DNA of 64,000 nucleotides from Arthrobacter sp. MYb23 (GCF_002979775.1 NZ_PCPR01000005.1:124001-188000), one strand, 5' to 3'; positions 33,808-43,878 are shown, numbered from the stretch's first letter. Notes: generated by a model not told the origin, from the sequence alone. Numbers and translations: made by a program.

Positions 33808-35556
33808 ATGGCCAAGGAACTTGCCACCCAACTCATCGAACAACTCCAGGCTGCCGGAGTGCAGCGCATCTACGGAATTGTGGGCGACAGCCTGAATCCA
33901 ATCGTGGACGCTGTCCGGCAAACAGGAGGCTCCACGAAGGGCGGCATCGATTGGATCCATGTCCGTCACGAGGAAGCTGCCGCCTTTGCTGCTGCTGCGG
34001 AAGCTCAATTAACGGGAAAGCTGGCGGTCTGCGCAGGGTCATGCGGCCCGGGCAACCTGCACCTGATCAATGGGCTGTATGACGCCAACCGCACCGGAGC
34101 GCCGGTGCTGGCCATCGCCTCACACATCCCCAGCAAGCAGATTGGCAGCGGCTTCTTCCAGGAAACCCATCCGGACCGCTTGTTCAACGAGTGCTCTGTG
34201 TATTCGGAAATGATCAGTACCGCCGAGCAAGCACCTCGGGTGATGCACAGCGCCATTCAGAACGCCCTGGGTCTTGGGGGAGTTGCAGTGGTCACCCTGC
34301 CCGGCGACATCGCCGGGCTTGAAGCCACCGCCCCAACCCCGCTTCCGGCCACCTTCCGGCCGGCCTCCTTGATTCCGGATCCGGCAAGCGTCCGCGAACT
34401 GGCGGACGCCATTAACGACGCCGGCAAGGTCGCCATTTTTGCCGGCGCAGGTGTGGAGGGCGCCCATGACGAACTGATCGCCTTGGCTGAGCTGGTCAAT
34501 GCCCCCATTGGCCATTCCCTGCGAGGCAAGGACTTCGTCCAGTACAACAACCCCTACGATATTGGGATGACCGGGCTGCTTGGCTATGGCGCGGCGGCTG
34601 AGGGCATTGAAGACGCGGACTTGCTGATCCTTTTGGGCACCGACTTTCCCTATGACCAATTTCTCCCTGACACCCGGACGGCGCAGGTTGACCGGGCCGC
34701 ACAGCGGCTGGGGCGGCGGACCGACGTCGACGTTGCAGTCCATGGCGACGTCTTGCCAACACTGACGGCGCTGTTGCCGCTGGTGACGCCGAAGAAGAGC
34801 CGGCGCTTCCTTGACCAGATGCTGAAGAAGCACGACCGTTTGATGAACAAAGCCGTGGGCGCCTACACGCGCAAGGTGGAGAAGAAACAGCCGATCCACC
34901 CCGAATACGCAGCGTCGCTGCTTGACCAGGTTGCGGCCGAAGATGCCATTTTCACGGCCGATACCGGCATGTGCAACGTCTGGACGGCGCGCTACATCAA
35001 CCCGTTGGGCACGCGGCGGCTGATTGGCTCTTACCTCCACGGGTCCATGGCCAACGCACTCCCGCACGCGATTGGCGCGCAGGTGGCTTATCCGGGACGC
35101 CAGGTAATTTCCGTATCCGGGGATGGCGGACTGTCCATGCTGCTGGGCGAACTGATCACCGTGGCCGCGCACCAGCTGCCGGTGAACGTGGTGGTCTTCA
35201 ATAACTCAACCTTGGGCATGGTCAAGTTGGAGATGCTGGTTGATGGCCTTCCTGACTTCGGTGTGGACGTACCGGACGCCAACTATGCCGGGGTGGCCAA
35301 GGCCTTGGGCTTCCACGCCGTCCGAGTCACGGATCCCGCTGACATCGAAGCTGCGTACCGGGCTGCGTTTGCCCATCCTGGTCCGTCATTGGTGGAGCTC
35401 ATCACCGACCCCAATGCGCTGTCCATCCCACCGAAGATTTCCGGTTCCCAGGTCATCGGCTTCGCCACTGCCATGTCCAAAGTGGTGTTGAACCGCGGTG
35501 CCGGGGAGGCTGTCAGCATGGCGCGCAGCAACCTGCGGAACATTCCCCGGCGTTAG
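33808..35556 (+). CDS. poxB: Pyruvate:quinone oxidoreductase PoxB
   Basis: A 582-residue thiamine-diphosphate and FAD enzyme that decarboxylates pyruvate to acetate and passes electrons to the membrane quinone pool. PYR domain: GIVGDSLNPIVDA and HVRHEEAAAFAAAAEA with the catalytic Glu. FAD domain: AGAGVEGAHDELIALAEL. PP domain: ThDP/Mg motif GDGGLSMLL to NNSTLGM. The length is normal. GAGGGAG precedes the ATG. Its stop codon abuts the stop of the converging UvrA-like gene with no base between. Confidence 0.92.
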   Translation: MAKELATQLIEQLQAAGVQRIYGIVGDSLNPIVDAVRQTGGSTKGGIDWIHVRHEEAAAFAAAAEAQLTGKLAVCAGSCGPGNLHLINGLYDANRTGAPVLAIASHIPSKQIGSGFFQETHPDRLFNECSVYSEMISTAEQAPRVMHSAIQNALGLGGVAVVTLPGDIAGLEATAPTPLPATFRPASLIPDPASVRELADAINDAGKVAIFAGAGVEGAHDELIALAELVNAPIGHSLRGKDFVQYNNPYDIGMTGLLGYGAAAEGIEDADLLILLGTDFPYDQFLPDTRTAQVDRAAQRLGRRTDVDVAVHGDVLPTLTALLPLVTPKKSRRFLDQMLKKHDRLMNKAVGAYTRKVEKKQPIHPEYAASLLDQVAAEDAIFTADTGMCNVWTARYINPLGTRRLIGSYLHGSMANALPHAIGAQVAYPGRQVISVSGDGGLSMLLGELITVAAHQLPVNVVVFNNSTLGMVKLEMLVDGLPDFGVDVPDANYAGVAKALGFHAVRVTDPADIEAAYRAAFAHPGPSLVELITDPNALSIPPKISGSQVIGFATAMSKVVLNRGAGEAVSMARSNLRNIPRR

Positions 35557-38130
35557 CTACAGTCGGCTGGCGGCGGCGAGATAGGGTGCTGTCCGGCTCG
35601 CGTCGGAACCCGCGACGACGGCCGGCGGGCCTGCGACCATAATCCCGCCGCCGGCGTCGCCCCCGCCCGGACCTAAATCGATCACCCAGTCGGCGCCCGC
35701 GACGACGTCCATCTCATGCTCCACCACGACCACCGTGTTACCGGCGTCCACCAGCCTGTGCAACTGCGCCATCAGAAGTTGGACGTCGGCAGGGTGCAAT
35801 CCGGTGGTGGGCTCGTCCAGCAAATACAGCGTGTGGCCGCGTTGGATCCGTTGCAGCTCGGAGGCGAGTTTGATGCGCTGAGCTTCACCCCCGGACAGCT
35901 CCGTGGCGGGTTGACCCAGCCGGAGATAGCCCAGGCCCACCTCGCGAAGGGTTTGGAGGCTGCGGGCAACGCCGGGGAGATCAGCCAGGAATTCGGAGGC
36001 TGCGTTCACGGTCATGCCCAGGACCTCGGCAATATTGCGTCCACGGTAGGTGACTTCCAGGGTTTCAGGATTGAACCGCGATCCGTGGCATTCGGGGCAG
36101 GGGCCGTAGCTCCCCGGCAGGAACAGCAGTTCAACGGCAACAAACCCTTCTCCCTGGCAGGTTTCGCAGCGTCCGCCGGCCACGTTGAAGGAGAACCGTC
36201 CAGCTCCGAAGCCTCGGGAGCGGGCGCCTTGAGTGGCGGCGAATTCCTTCCGGACTCCATCGAAGAGCCCTGTGTAGGTGGCCAGGTTGGAGCGCGGGGT
36301 CCGGCCGATGGGCTTCTGATCGACCTTGACAAGCCGATCCAACTGGTGAAGCCCGGAGATCAGGCCCACAGCGTCCGGCGTCTGCGGGATGTCTGAATCA
36401 AGGGCTTCGGGATGCAGCGCTGCCCCCACCACCTCAGCAAGAACGTGGCTGACCAAGGTGGACTTACCCGAGCCGGACACGCCTGTCACTGCAGTCAGCA
36501 CGCCCAACGGGAACTCAGCGTGAACGTCGCGAAGGTTGTGCCTGTTGATGTTCTGTAAGGTGAGCCATTCTTTTGGTTCCCTGGGCGAGGAGCGCCTGGT
36601 CCCGGCGGTGACCAAACCGTCGTCGTGAGTTACCTCAGTACCCTCGGCAGCGCCGCGGCGCTCAGGGAACAGGAAGGGCCTCGTCACGGAGTCCTGTACG
36701 TCCGCCAATCCGGCCACAGGGCCGCTGTAGAGAATTTTTCCTCCACCCTCGCCTGCGTGCGGCCCAACATCAACCAACCAGTCGGCCGCCCTGACCAGGT
36801 CCATGTTGTGTTCCACCACGAACACAGAGTTACCGGAGCTTTTAAGCTGGTCCAGCACGGCAAGGAGCGGCTCGGCATCGGCTGGATGAAGCCCGGCAGA
36901 CGGTTCATCAAGCACATAGATGACGCCGAAAAGCCCGGAACGCAGCTGCGTGGCTATCCGGAGTCGTTGCATTTCACCGGGGGAGAGCGTGGGTGTGGGG
37001 CGGCTCAGCGCCAAGTAGCCCAGTCCCAGATCAAGGAGTACCGTGATCCGGCCCAGCAGGTCACGGGTGATGGCAAGGGCTACCTCGTTGACTTCGCCGG
37101 AGGTTTGGGTGCGTGAGGCTGTGCTGGCTGCCGTCAACTGCGTGGTGGGGCGGATGATGTCGGCCAGCTCGGTCATGGGCAGGGAATTGAGTTCGGCGAT
37201 GTTTTTTCCGGCGAAGGTGACAGCAAGTGCGTCCGGACGGAGCCCACTGCCACCACATTGCGGGCACTGCCCTGTTTCCATGAAGCGCAACACCCTGTCA
37301 CGCATTGTGGAGCTTTTTGAGTCGGCCAGAGTGTGGAGCACGTAGCTTTTGGCGCTCCAGAACCGGCCCTTGTAGGGCTTGGCGACGCGATCGCGTTGCG
37401 GCGTCACCTCCACTACGGGCTGCTCGTCGGTGAAGAGGATCCAGTCGCGGTCCCTTTTGGGGAGCTTCCGCCATGGCGTGTCAACGTCATAGCCCAGGTG
37501 CGTGAGGATGTCACGGAGATTCTTGCCTTGCCAGGCGCCGGGCCACGCGGCGATCGCACCATCCCGGATGCTGAGCGAAGGGTCCGGAACCAAGGACTCT
37601 TCCGTGACCGTGTGGGCAACACCCAGTCCGTGGCATTCGGGGCAGGCGCCGGCAGCAGTGTTGGGGGAGAACGCATCAGAGTCCAGCTGACTGGCCCCTT
37701 CAGGGTAACTTCCGGCCCGGGAGAAGAGCATGCGCAGTGAGTTGGACAGTGTGGTCAGTGTTCCAACACTGGACCGTGCGGTTGCGGTGCCGCGGCGCTG
37801 TTGAAGGGCGACGGCGGGAGGCAACCCCGTGATGGACTCCACCTTGGGGTTGTGGCCCTGTTGGATGAGGCGGCGGGCGTAGGGAGCAACCGATTCGAAG
37901 TACCGGCGTTGGGCTTCGGCAAAAATGGTGCCGAACGCCAAGGACGATTTTCCGGAGCCTGACACTCCGGTGAACGCGACGATTGAGTCGCGGGGCACGT
38001 CCACGTCCACGTTTCGAAGGTTGTTCTCGCGGGCTCCACGGACCCTGACGAATCCGTCCTCAGGCTCTGCCGACTGTGGTTTCGGCGGGTTGCTACCGGG
38101 CTGCCGGGCGATTGTCAGTTCACTGTCCAT
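35557..38130 (-). CDS. UvrA2-like ABC-type excinuclease subunit
   Basis: An 857-residue protein with two ABC ATPase modules: Walker A GVSGSGKSS (55-63) and GVSGSGKST (about 547-555), signatures LSPGEMQRL and LSGGEAQRI, and zinc-finger CxxC pairs (CPECHG/CPQCGG, CETCQG/CPECHG). After the first Walker region the sequence passes almost directly to the zinc module, so the UvrB-binding insert of true UvrA is missing. That fits the UvrA2 class linked to DNA-damage or DNA-binding-drug tolerance. ATG 38130 gives the family N-terminus; the frame runs on to 38382 only as antisense to the IclR gene. Confidence 0.88.
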   Translation of the reverse strand: MDSELTIARQPGSNPPKPQSAEPEDGFVRVRGARENNLRNVDVDVPRDSIVAFTGVSGSGKSSLAFGTIFAEAQRRYFESVAPYARRLIQQGHNPKVESITGLPPAVALQQRRGTATARSSVGTLTTLSNSLRMLFSRAGSYPEGASQLDSDAFSPNTAAGACPECHGLGVAHTVTEESLVPDPSLSIRDGAIAAWPGAWQGKNLRDILTHLGYDVDTPWRKLPKRDRDWILFTDEQPVVEVTPQRDRVAKPYKGRFWSAKSYVLHTLADSKSSTMRDRVLRFMETGQCPQCGGSGLRPDALAVTFAGKNIAELNSLPMTELADIIRPTTQLTAASTASRTQTSGEVNEVALAITRDLLGRITVLLDLGLGYLALSRPTPTLSPGEMQRLRIATQLRSGLFGVIYVLDEPSAGLHPADAEPLLAVLDQLKSSGNSVFVVEHNMDLVRAADWLVDVGPHAGEGGGKILYSGPVAGLADVQDSVTRPFLFPERRGAAEGTEVTHDDGLVTAGTRRSSPREPKEWLTLQNINRHNLRDVHAEFPLGVLTAVTGVSGSGKSTLVSHVLAEVVGAALHPEALDSDIPQTPDAVGLISGLHQLDRLVKVDQKPIGRTPRSNLATYTGLFDGVRKEFAATQGARSRGFGAGRFSFNVAGGRCETCQGEGFVAVELLFLPGSYGPCPECHGSRFNPETLEVTYRGRNIAEVLGMTVNAASEFLADLPGVARSLQTLREVGLGYLRLGQPATELSGGEAQRIKLASELQRIQRGHTLYLLDEPTTGLHPADVQLLMAQLHRLVDAGNTVVVVEHEMDVVAGADWVIDLGPGGGDAGGGIMVAGPPAVVAGSDASRTAPYLAAASRL

Positions 38131-38206
38131 TGATATGACTCTATCCGCCCCATGGACCGGCGGGCACACTTCTGACTCCGGAACACGCGGCCGTCGCGGA
38201 GGGACT

Positions 38207-39031
38207 TCAGCGCATCCGTACGCTCTCGCTGGGGCCGGCGTTGTAGCCGAGGTTTCGGGACACTGCCCTGGCCGTGGCCTGAACTGCAGGCGCCAAAACG
38301 TTGGGCGGCGTGGCGCCGTCGGGTACCACGATGGACAGCGCAGCCACCACCAAACCCTCGGCGCCAAAAATGGGTGACGCAACCGATACTGTGCGCGACG
38401 GTGCTGACCGCCGGATCATGGCCAGGCCCGTTCGCCGCACGTCGGACAAAGTGCGCCGCAATTGACCCTCCGGCAGGGACTCAACGCCCACCTCGAGGTC
38501 AGGGGGTTGGTTGATGACTGATTCCTGGAATGCTGCTTCGGCCCCCGACAACAGGACCAGGCCCACCGCCGTCGACCTCAGCGGCGCACGTCCACCCACG
38601 CGATAGGCAACTTCGGTTGCTTCCTTGGAAGACAGCCGTTCGATCAGGACTGCTTCGTTCTTGTCGCGTACGGCCAGCAGTACGTGGTGGCGGGTCACTG
38701 CGAAGAGGTCCTCGAGGTAGGGCAGCGCGATTTCGCGGACGCCGTGACCTCGGGGCGACAATGATGCCACTTCCCACAAGCGGACGCCCACCACGTAGCG
38801 GCCATCCTCCAGCCGTTCCAGGGCGCCCCACGCAACCAACCGCGCGATGAGGCGCAGGGCGGTGGGGGCTGGCATGTCAGCGAGTCGCGCCATTTCGGAT
38901 AACGTCAACGCCCGACGCCGGTCACTGAAGACGGCGAGCAGGCTCAAGGCGCGGTCAATGACGGGTTCGCCCTGTTTGGGCCGCTTACCGCGCTGCGCTT
39001 TTTCGGGTGGAGTTCCCACTTCGTTGGGCAA
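38207..39031 (-). CDS. IclR-family transcriptional regulator of the aromatic/flavonoid locus
   Basis: A 274-residue regulator. Winged helix at about residues 20-85 (IDRALSLLAVF, LTLSEMARLADMPAPTALRL) is followed by an IclR effector domain (YLEDLFAVTRHHVLLAVRD through SVASPIFG, VVAALSIVVP). The start is TTG 39031 with AAAGG about 10 bases upstream. It diverges from the oligopeptide-type ABC operon. A TTTCA-N5-TGAAA box lies in the shared intergenic region, and two more lie at operons further right, so it probably controls all three, as IclR proteins such as PcaU or PobR do for aromatic acids. It may also be cotranscribed with the UvrA2-like gene, 76 bases away. Confidence 0.88.
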   Translation of the reverse strand: MPNEVGTPPEKAQRGKRPKQGEPVIDRALSLLAVFSDRRRALTLSEMARLADMPAPTALRLIARLVAWGALERLEDGRYVVGVRLWEVASLSPRGHGVREIALPYLEDLFAVTRHHVLLAVRDKNEAVLIERLSSKEATEVAYRVGGRAPLRSTAVGLVLLSGAEAAFQESVINQPPDLEVGVESLPEGQLRRTLSDVRRTGLAMIRRSAPSRTVSVASPIFGAEGLVVAALSIVVPDGATPPNVLAPAVQATARAVSRNLGYNAGPSESVRMR

Positions 39032-39079
39032 GAATCTGAATCCTTTCAACTCAAACCAGTGACCCCCACCACAATACTG

Positions 39080-39094
39080 TTTCAACCAATGAAA
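39080..39094. promoter_or_regulatory. Putative IclR operator, site 1 (iclR/ABC intergenic region)
   Basis: TTTCAACCAATGAAA: perfect TTTCA/TGAAA arms with a 5-base centre, 49 bases upstream of the regulator start and 175 bases before the ABC operon. The same arms recur at 45929 and 52004. The remaining 237-base gap holds no other feature I can support. Confidence 0.6.
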
Positions 39095-39268
39095 TTCACG
39101 TGGGGCGACAGGCTGCCCGCCTACGACTCTTGAAGAAGCCGGTTACCGGAAGCCATCTGACGAGAGGGCGCCGACGGATCGGTCCGAACAGGTCACAGCC
39201 GACCATGTCCAGGCCGCCGGTCCAACATCTCGACTCACGATTCCATCACGAATGCGAAGGCGCAGCAC

Positions 39269-40825
39269 ATGAATCTCCTCACCTCACCTGCACGTCGGAG
39301 CGCGGCCGTCCTGGCCGGGGCGCTCCTCTTGGGATCCCTGACAGCTTGTGGCGGAGGTACAGCAGCCACGTCCTCCGTGGACAAGAGCACGCTCACCATC
39401 GCCACCGACAGTGACAGCGCATCGTTCGGCTACGATCCGTTGCGGGTCTCGGACGCCCAGCGGCAGTTCTTCGAAGGCCTGTACGAAAACCTGATGACGC
39501 TTCAGCCTGACGGCAGCGTCGGTCCGGGCCTGGCCAAGGAATTCAGCTACAACGCGGACAACACAGTCCTCACCTTGACCCTCAAGGAAGGCGTGACGTT
39601 CACGGACGGCTCCACGCTGGATGCTGCGTTGGTCAAGGCCAACCTGGATCGACGCAGCGATACTGCCCTCAGCGCTTACTCCGCCATCGCCAAGGGCGGA
39701 GCGCAGGAGATTGCCGCTGTTGACGTGGTCAACCCCACGCAGGTGGCCATCACGTTCGCCAAGGCACAGCCGGGCTTCGAGAAGAACCTGACCTCCACTT
39801 TGGGCATGATCGTGGGCAAGAACGCTGTCTCTGACACCGCGAGCCTGGCCACCATTCCGGATGGCTCCGGCCCCTACACCCTGGATAGCGCCACAACAGT
39901 CAAGGGCAACAAGTACGTGTTCACTAAGAACGAGAAGAACGCGGACGCGTCCAAGTACCCCTACAACAAGATCACTTTCAGCGTCATCATGGATCCCCAA
40001 GCCCGGGCGAATGCACTGGTGTCCGGCCAGGCGGACGTTGCCTCACTGACCTCGCCCACGGTGGACTTCGCAAAGTCCAAGGGCGTGGGCGTGTCCCAAA
40101 TCGGCGGCACCGTCCAGACCATGATCTCCTTCGACAAGACCGGCAAGACATCGCCGGCCTTCGCCAGCGAGAAAGTCCGCCAGGCCTTCCAATACGCCAT
40201 CAACCGCAAGGCTCTGGTGGATGCCCTCCACAAGGGGGACATCCCAGCATGGAACGCACTGCCCAAGGACTCCGCAGGCTTTTCTGAAGAGCTGAACACC
40301 ACCTACGCCTATGATCCGGCCAAGGCAAAGAGCCTCCTGGCCGAGGCTGGCTACGCCGATGGCTTCGACTTCCCTATCATCGCCGGACCCCAGACGCAGA
40401 CGGATCTGCAGGCAGTTCAAAAGGACCTGGCCGCGGTGGGGATCACCATGAACGTTAAGCTCGCGGCTTCAACTGACGAAGCCTTCGCCGCGGTTGCCAC
40501 CACCCCGCTGGGCTACGCCCCCTTGGGCTGGGACAACCCGGTGGGACTGATGTATGGCGCTATCCTCAGCGGCTTCACCAACGTCCAGAAGGCTACGGAC
40601 GATCAGCTGAACGCAGCAACTGCCGAAGCGGCAGCAGCAAAAGATGACGCCGCGAAGAAGACGGCACTGACCAAGCTCAATACCCGCTTGGTGGAGTCCG
40701 GCTGGATGATCCCACTCTATGAGTCCCTCACCAACCAGGGCTACAACACCAAGAAGGTCCAGCAAGTGAAGTTCGCCGGAAGCAACGTCTACCCGCTGCT
40801 CTCCTCCTACGCACCCACCAACTGA
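39269..40825 (+). CDS. ABC transporter substrate-binding lipoprotein, family 5 (oligopeptide type)
   Basis: A 518-residue extracytoplasmic binding protein of the SBP_bac_5 class. The signal peptide ends in lipobox GSLTAC, giving lipidated Cys27. The fold shows FFEGLYENLMTL, LKEGVTFTDGS, KVRQAFQYAINR and the C-terminal ESGWMIPLYES. Family members bind peptides, nickel, sugars or aromatic compounds. GAAGG at 39256-39260 supports the ATG. It opens the ABC operon divergent from the IclR gene; flavonoid or aromatic-acid binding is inferred from context only. Confidence 0.9.
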   Translation: MNLLTSPARRSAAVLAGALLLGSLTACGGGTAATSSVDKSTLTIATDSDSASFGYDPLRVSDAQRQFFEGLYENLMTLQPDGSVGPGLAKEFSYNADNTVLTLTLKEGVTFTDGSTLDAALVKANLDRRSDTALSAYSAIAKGGAQEIAAVDVVNPTQVAITFAKAQPGFEKNLTSTLGMIVGKNAVSDTASLATIPDGSGPYTLDSATTVKGNKYVFTKNEKNADASKYPYNKITFSVIMDPQARANALVSGQADVASLTSPTVDFAKSKGVGVSQIGGTVQTMISFDKTGKTSPAFASEKVRQAFQYAINRKALVDALHKGDIPAWNALPKDSAGFSEELNTTYAYDPAKAKSLLAEAGYADGFDFPIIAGPQTQTDLQAVQKDLAAVGITMNVKLAASTDEAFAAVATTPLGYAPLGWDNPVGLMYGAILSGFTNVQKATDDQLNAATAEAAAAKDDAAKKTALTKLNTRLVESGWMIPLYESLTNQGYNTKKVQQVKFAGSNVYPLLSSYAPTN

Positions 40826-40834
40826 TCCACAAAA

Positions 40835-40870
40835 GGCCGGGCGCCTGTTCCCAGGGACTGGCGTCCGGCC
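40835..40870 (+). other. Intercistronic stem-loop after the binding-protein gene
   Basis: An 11-bp stem (GGCCGGGCGCC with GGCGTCCGGCC, one G-U pair) encloses 14 bases between the lipoprotein and permease genes, with no U tract. It occupies the same position as the hairpin at 12745 in the other ABC operon, again suggesting message stabilisation upstream. Confidence 0.6.
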
Positions 40871-40888
40871 CGAGCAATGGAGGTCACC

Positions 40889-41830
40889 ATGGCTATGTTC
40901 GTCACCAAGCGCCTGCTGATGGCGCTTGCCACCGTGTTGGTGGTGGCGGTGCTGGCGTTCCTGCTGGTCCACGCCATGCCTGGCAGCCCGGGCGCAGTAT
41001 CACTCGGGGCAGGTGCTTCGCAGGACGCGATCGATCAATTGAACCAAACCCTTGGTTGGAATGATCCGTTGCTGGTCCAGTTCTTCCGTTGGCTGGGCGA
41101 GGCCGCGCAGGGCAATTTTGGCAACTCCCTCGTTGACGGACGATCCATCAGTTCTGACCTTGCCAACAGGCTTCCGGTCACGGCGTCCCTCGCCGCTGGC
41201 GCTACTGTTCTCAGCGCCCTCTTCGGCATCGTCCTCGGAGTCACCGCAGCTGTCCGGGGCGGTTTCCTGGATCAGCTGATCGGCGGGTTTGTTGGACTTC
41301 TGGTCGCCCTGCCCGCCTTCTGGATCGGCGTCATTTTCGTCTATCTCTTCGCCGTCCAGTCGACCGTTTTCCCGGCGACCGGCTACGTCCCGTTCGAAGT
41401 CTCCCCCCGGGATTGGGCGATGTCCCTCGCGTTGCCGGTCATTACCTTGGCCGTTGGTGGCGCAGCCTTTATAGCTCGGCAGACCAGGGCGTCGATGCTC
41501 GAGGCGTTGCAGCAGGAACACATCCGGACCCTTCGGGCAACGGCAACACCAACGTGGAAGATCCTTTACGTTCACGCCCTGCGCTATGCCAGCCTGCCGA
41601 TCGTGGCTGGAATAGCGCTGCAGTTCATCGGCCTTTTCGGGGGCTCCGTCATTGCCGAGCAGCTGTTCGCCATGCCCGGCCTCGGCCAAGCCGTTCAGAC
41701 CTCCGTCAGCACCCACGATGCCCCCGCCGTCCAGGGCGTGGTGGTCATCGCCACGGTTGTGGTGGTGGCCGTCAATCTGGTGCTTGAACTCGCCACCAAA
41801 TTCCTTGATCCGAAGTTGCGTGCCTCATGA
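40889..41830 (+). CDS. ABC transporter permease, DppB/OppB type
   Basis: A 313-residue permease with six hydrophobic segments and the conserved cytoplasmic loop for ATPase contact (ARQTRASMLEALQQEHIRTL followed by RATATPTWKILY). An earlier ATG at 40877 exists, but GGAGG at 40879-40883 points to ATG 40889. It is the first half of the channel and overlaps the next gene by 4 bases (ATGA). Confidence 0.9.
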   Translation: MAMFVTKRLLMALATVLVVAVLAFLLVHAMPGSPGAVSLGAGASQDAIDQLNQTLGWNDPLLVQFFRWLGEAAQGNFGNSLVDGRSISSDLANRLPVTASLAAGATVLSALFGIVLGVTAAVRGGFLDQLIGGFVGLLVALPAFWIGVIFVYLFAVQSTVFPATGYVPFEVSPRDWAMSLALPVITLAVGGAAFIARQTRASMLEALQQEHIRTLRATATPTWKILYVHALRYASLPIVAGIALQFIGLFGGSVIAEQLFAMPGLGQAVQTSVSTHDAPAVQGVVVIATVVVVAVNLVLELATKFLDPKLRAS

Positions 41831-43878
41831 TTCCCACACTTCCAGCAACCACTCCGGCAATCCAGCGCAAGGCAGCACTCACAAAGCTCTCCAGACATCG
41901 TCTGCTCGCTTCCCCTGCCGGGCTTGCCGGTACGTTATGGCTGGCTGCGATGATCACTGCCTCGCTCACAGCGCCATGGTGGTTGCCTTTCCAGACCGAA
42001 GACCAGGATTTCACCGCGGTCTTGTCCGGCCCCACAGCAACGCATTGGTTGGGCACGGACGAACTGGGCCGCGACATCCTCAGCCGCATCTTCGCCTCAG
42101 CAGCCGAGACCCTGGGGACATCGTTCATCGCGGTGGTTGTCGGCGTCGGGCTTGGAACGCTGCTTGCGTTGGCTGCAGCCTCCAGTCAACGCGGCGAGGG
42201 TGTCATCAGCCGCGTCACCGAAGTCATGATGTCCCTGCCGGGAACGGTGATCATTCTGGCTGTCATCGGTGCCGTGGGAACCAACATCCCGCTGATCATG
42301 GCCATACTGGGCGTGTTGATTTCCGCTGGCATTTACCGGGTGATGCTCGGCCAGGCCAAGTCCTTGCAGAACCAACTGTATGTGGACGCTGCAAAGGTGG
42401 ATGGCCTGGGTCCGCTGGCCATCAGTGCTCGTCACGTGCTGCCCGGACTGGCCACCACCATCGTGGTGCAGTCCGCGCTGATCTTCGCGGTGGGCCTGCT
42501 GATCCAGGCCGGCCTGGCCTTTATCGGCTTTGGCCCGCCCCTGCCGCAGCCCAGCTGGGGCGGCATGATCCAGAGCGCGTCACAGCACGTCTACGACGCA
42601 CCTTGGCTCATGGTTCCCACGGGCGTGGTGCTTGCACTGACGGTTCTTTCCGCAAACGCGATCGGCAACGCGTTAGGTAAAGGTCCCAATGACACGGCAT
42701 CTCACCTTCCATCAGCAGCCATCCGTCGCAAGCGGGCAGGCCAGGCAGTTGCGGCTGCTGCAGCAGCGCCCGCCGTCGGGAATCCTCCGGCTGCCGGCAA
42801 GCTCAGCGTGCGCGGCCTCTCGGTAGGGGTCGACGGCGGCACTCCTCTGGTCACCGATGTCTCCTTCGACGTCGAACCCGGCATTGTCCTGGGGCTGGTT
42901 GGGGAGTCAGGCTGCGGTAAGACGATGACTGCTTTGTCACTCATGGGGCTTCTGCCGTCCGGCGTGGCGGTGACGGGTGGGCAGATCCTCTGGAACGGCA
43001 AGAACCTGGCCGCCGCCACGGATAAGGACATGGAAAGCATCCGTGGGCGCGATGTGGCCCTCATCTCGCAGGAGCCCATGAGGGCCCTGGATCCGATGTT
43101 TACCGTGGGCTATCAGTTGACCTCCGCCATCCGCCGGCTACGCTCCATGGGCAAAGCCGCAGCCAGCGCCGAAGCCTTGAGCCTGCTGGAAAAGGTTGGC
43201 ATTGTGGACGCCAAACGCATTCTGAAGACCTACCCGCACCAGATCTCCGGCGGTATGGCCCAGCGTGTGGCCATCGCATTGGCCCTGTCCGGGCGGCCGC
43301 GGCTACTGGTAGCAGATGAGCCCACCACCGCCCTCGACGTCACCGTCCAAGCCGAGATTCTCTCCTTGCTCCGGTCGCTGGTGAAGGACACGGGCATGTC
43401 CGTGGTCATGGTGACCCACGACCTCGGCGTAGTTGCCGATATCTGCGACCAGGTAGCGGTGATGTACGCAGGCCAAGTAGTGGAGAACGGCGCCACAGCC
43501 AGCATCTTGGACGACCCGCGGCACCCCTACACGCTGGCCCTGCTCGCTGCGGATCCGCACGCCAACTCCGGTCACGATATGCCAGAGCGCCTGGCAACCA
43601 TCAAGGGCCAGGTTCCGCAGCCGAAGGACTGGCCGGGCGGTTGCCGGTTCGCGGCACGTTGCCAGTTCGCCGGCTCAGCTTGCCTTGTACCGGTTCCCTT
43701 ACTTCCCACGGGCACCGGCGTAGGCCTGGTGCGCTGCGTCAAGGCCGACGAACTGGCCACGGAGGGGCTCGCATGGGTGGCGACCGACGTTCCCAGTGAC
43801 CTTTCGCCTGAACTCGGTGTTCCTGCCGAAGTTCCCGCCCGTCACCGGTTGGACATCATTGAAAAGGACATGGCATGA
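41827..43878 (+). CDS. Fused ABC permease and ATPase (DppC-DppD)
   Basis: A 683-residue fusion. Residues 1-290 form a DppC-type permease with [15 protein letters not shown] and the coupling loop [20 protein letters not shown]. An Ala/Pro-rich linker (about 292-322, [20 protein letters not shown]) leads to an ATPase with Walker A GESGCGKT (about 358), signature ISGGMAQR (about 472), Walker [13 protein letters not shown] and H-loop VTHD. A C-terminal Cys-bearing oligopeptide-transporter extension (CRFAARC, AGSAC) follows. Both domains are complete, so the fusion looks functional. It is coupled to the next gene by ATGA. Confidence 0.92.
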   Translation: MIPTLPATTPAIQRKAALTKLSRHRLLASPAGLAGTLWLAAMITASLTAPWWLPFQTEDQDFTAVLSGPTATHWLGTDELGRDILSRIFASAAETLGTSFIAVVVGVGLGTLLALAAASSQRGEGVISRVTEVMMSLPGTVIILAVIGAVGTNIPLIMAILGVLISAGIYRVMLGQAKSLQNQLYVDAAKVDGLGPLAISARHVLPGLATTIVVQSALIFAVGLLIQAGLAFIGFGPPLPQPSWGGMIQSASQHVYDAPWLMVPTGVVLALTVLSANAIGNALGKGPNDTASHLPSAAIRRKRAGQAVAAAAAAPAVGNPPAAGKLSVRGLSVGVDGGTPLVTDVSFDVEPGIVLGLVGESGCGKTMTALSLMGLLPSGVAVTGGQILWNGKNLAAATDKDMESIRGRDVALISQEPMRALDPMFTVGYQLTSAIRRLRSMGKAAASAEALSLLEKVGIVDAKRILKTYPHQISGGMAQRVAIALALSGRPRLLVADEPTTALDVTVQAEILSLLRSLVKDTGMSVVMVTHDLGVVADICDQVAVMYAGQVVENGATASILDDPRHPYTLALLAADPHANSGHDMPERLATIKGQVPQPKDWPGGCRFAARCQFAGSACLVPVPLLPTGTGVGLVRCVKADELATEGLAWVATDVPSDLSPELGVPAEVPARHRLDIIEKDMA

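Noticed and set aside
38131..38382. N-terminal extension of the UvrA2-like protein
   Set aside because: The extra 84 codons are antisense to the IclR coding region and unlike any UvrA N-terminus; the family start fits ATG 38130.
41652..42680. 342-codon open frame on the plus strand
   Set aside because: Alternative frame of the permease genes, rich in Ser/Arg/His/Gly, with no recognisable domain.
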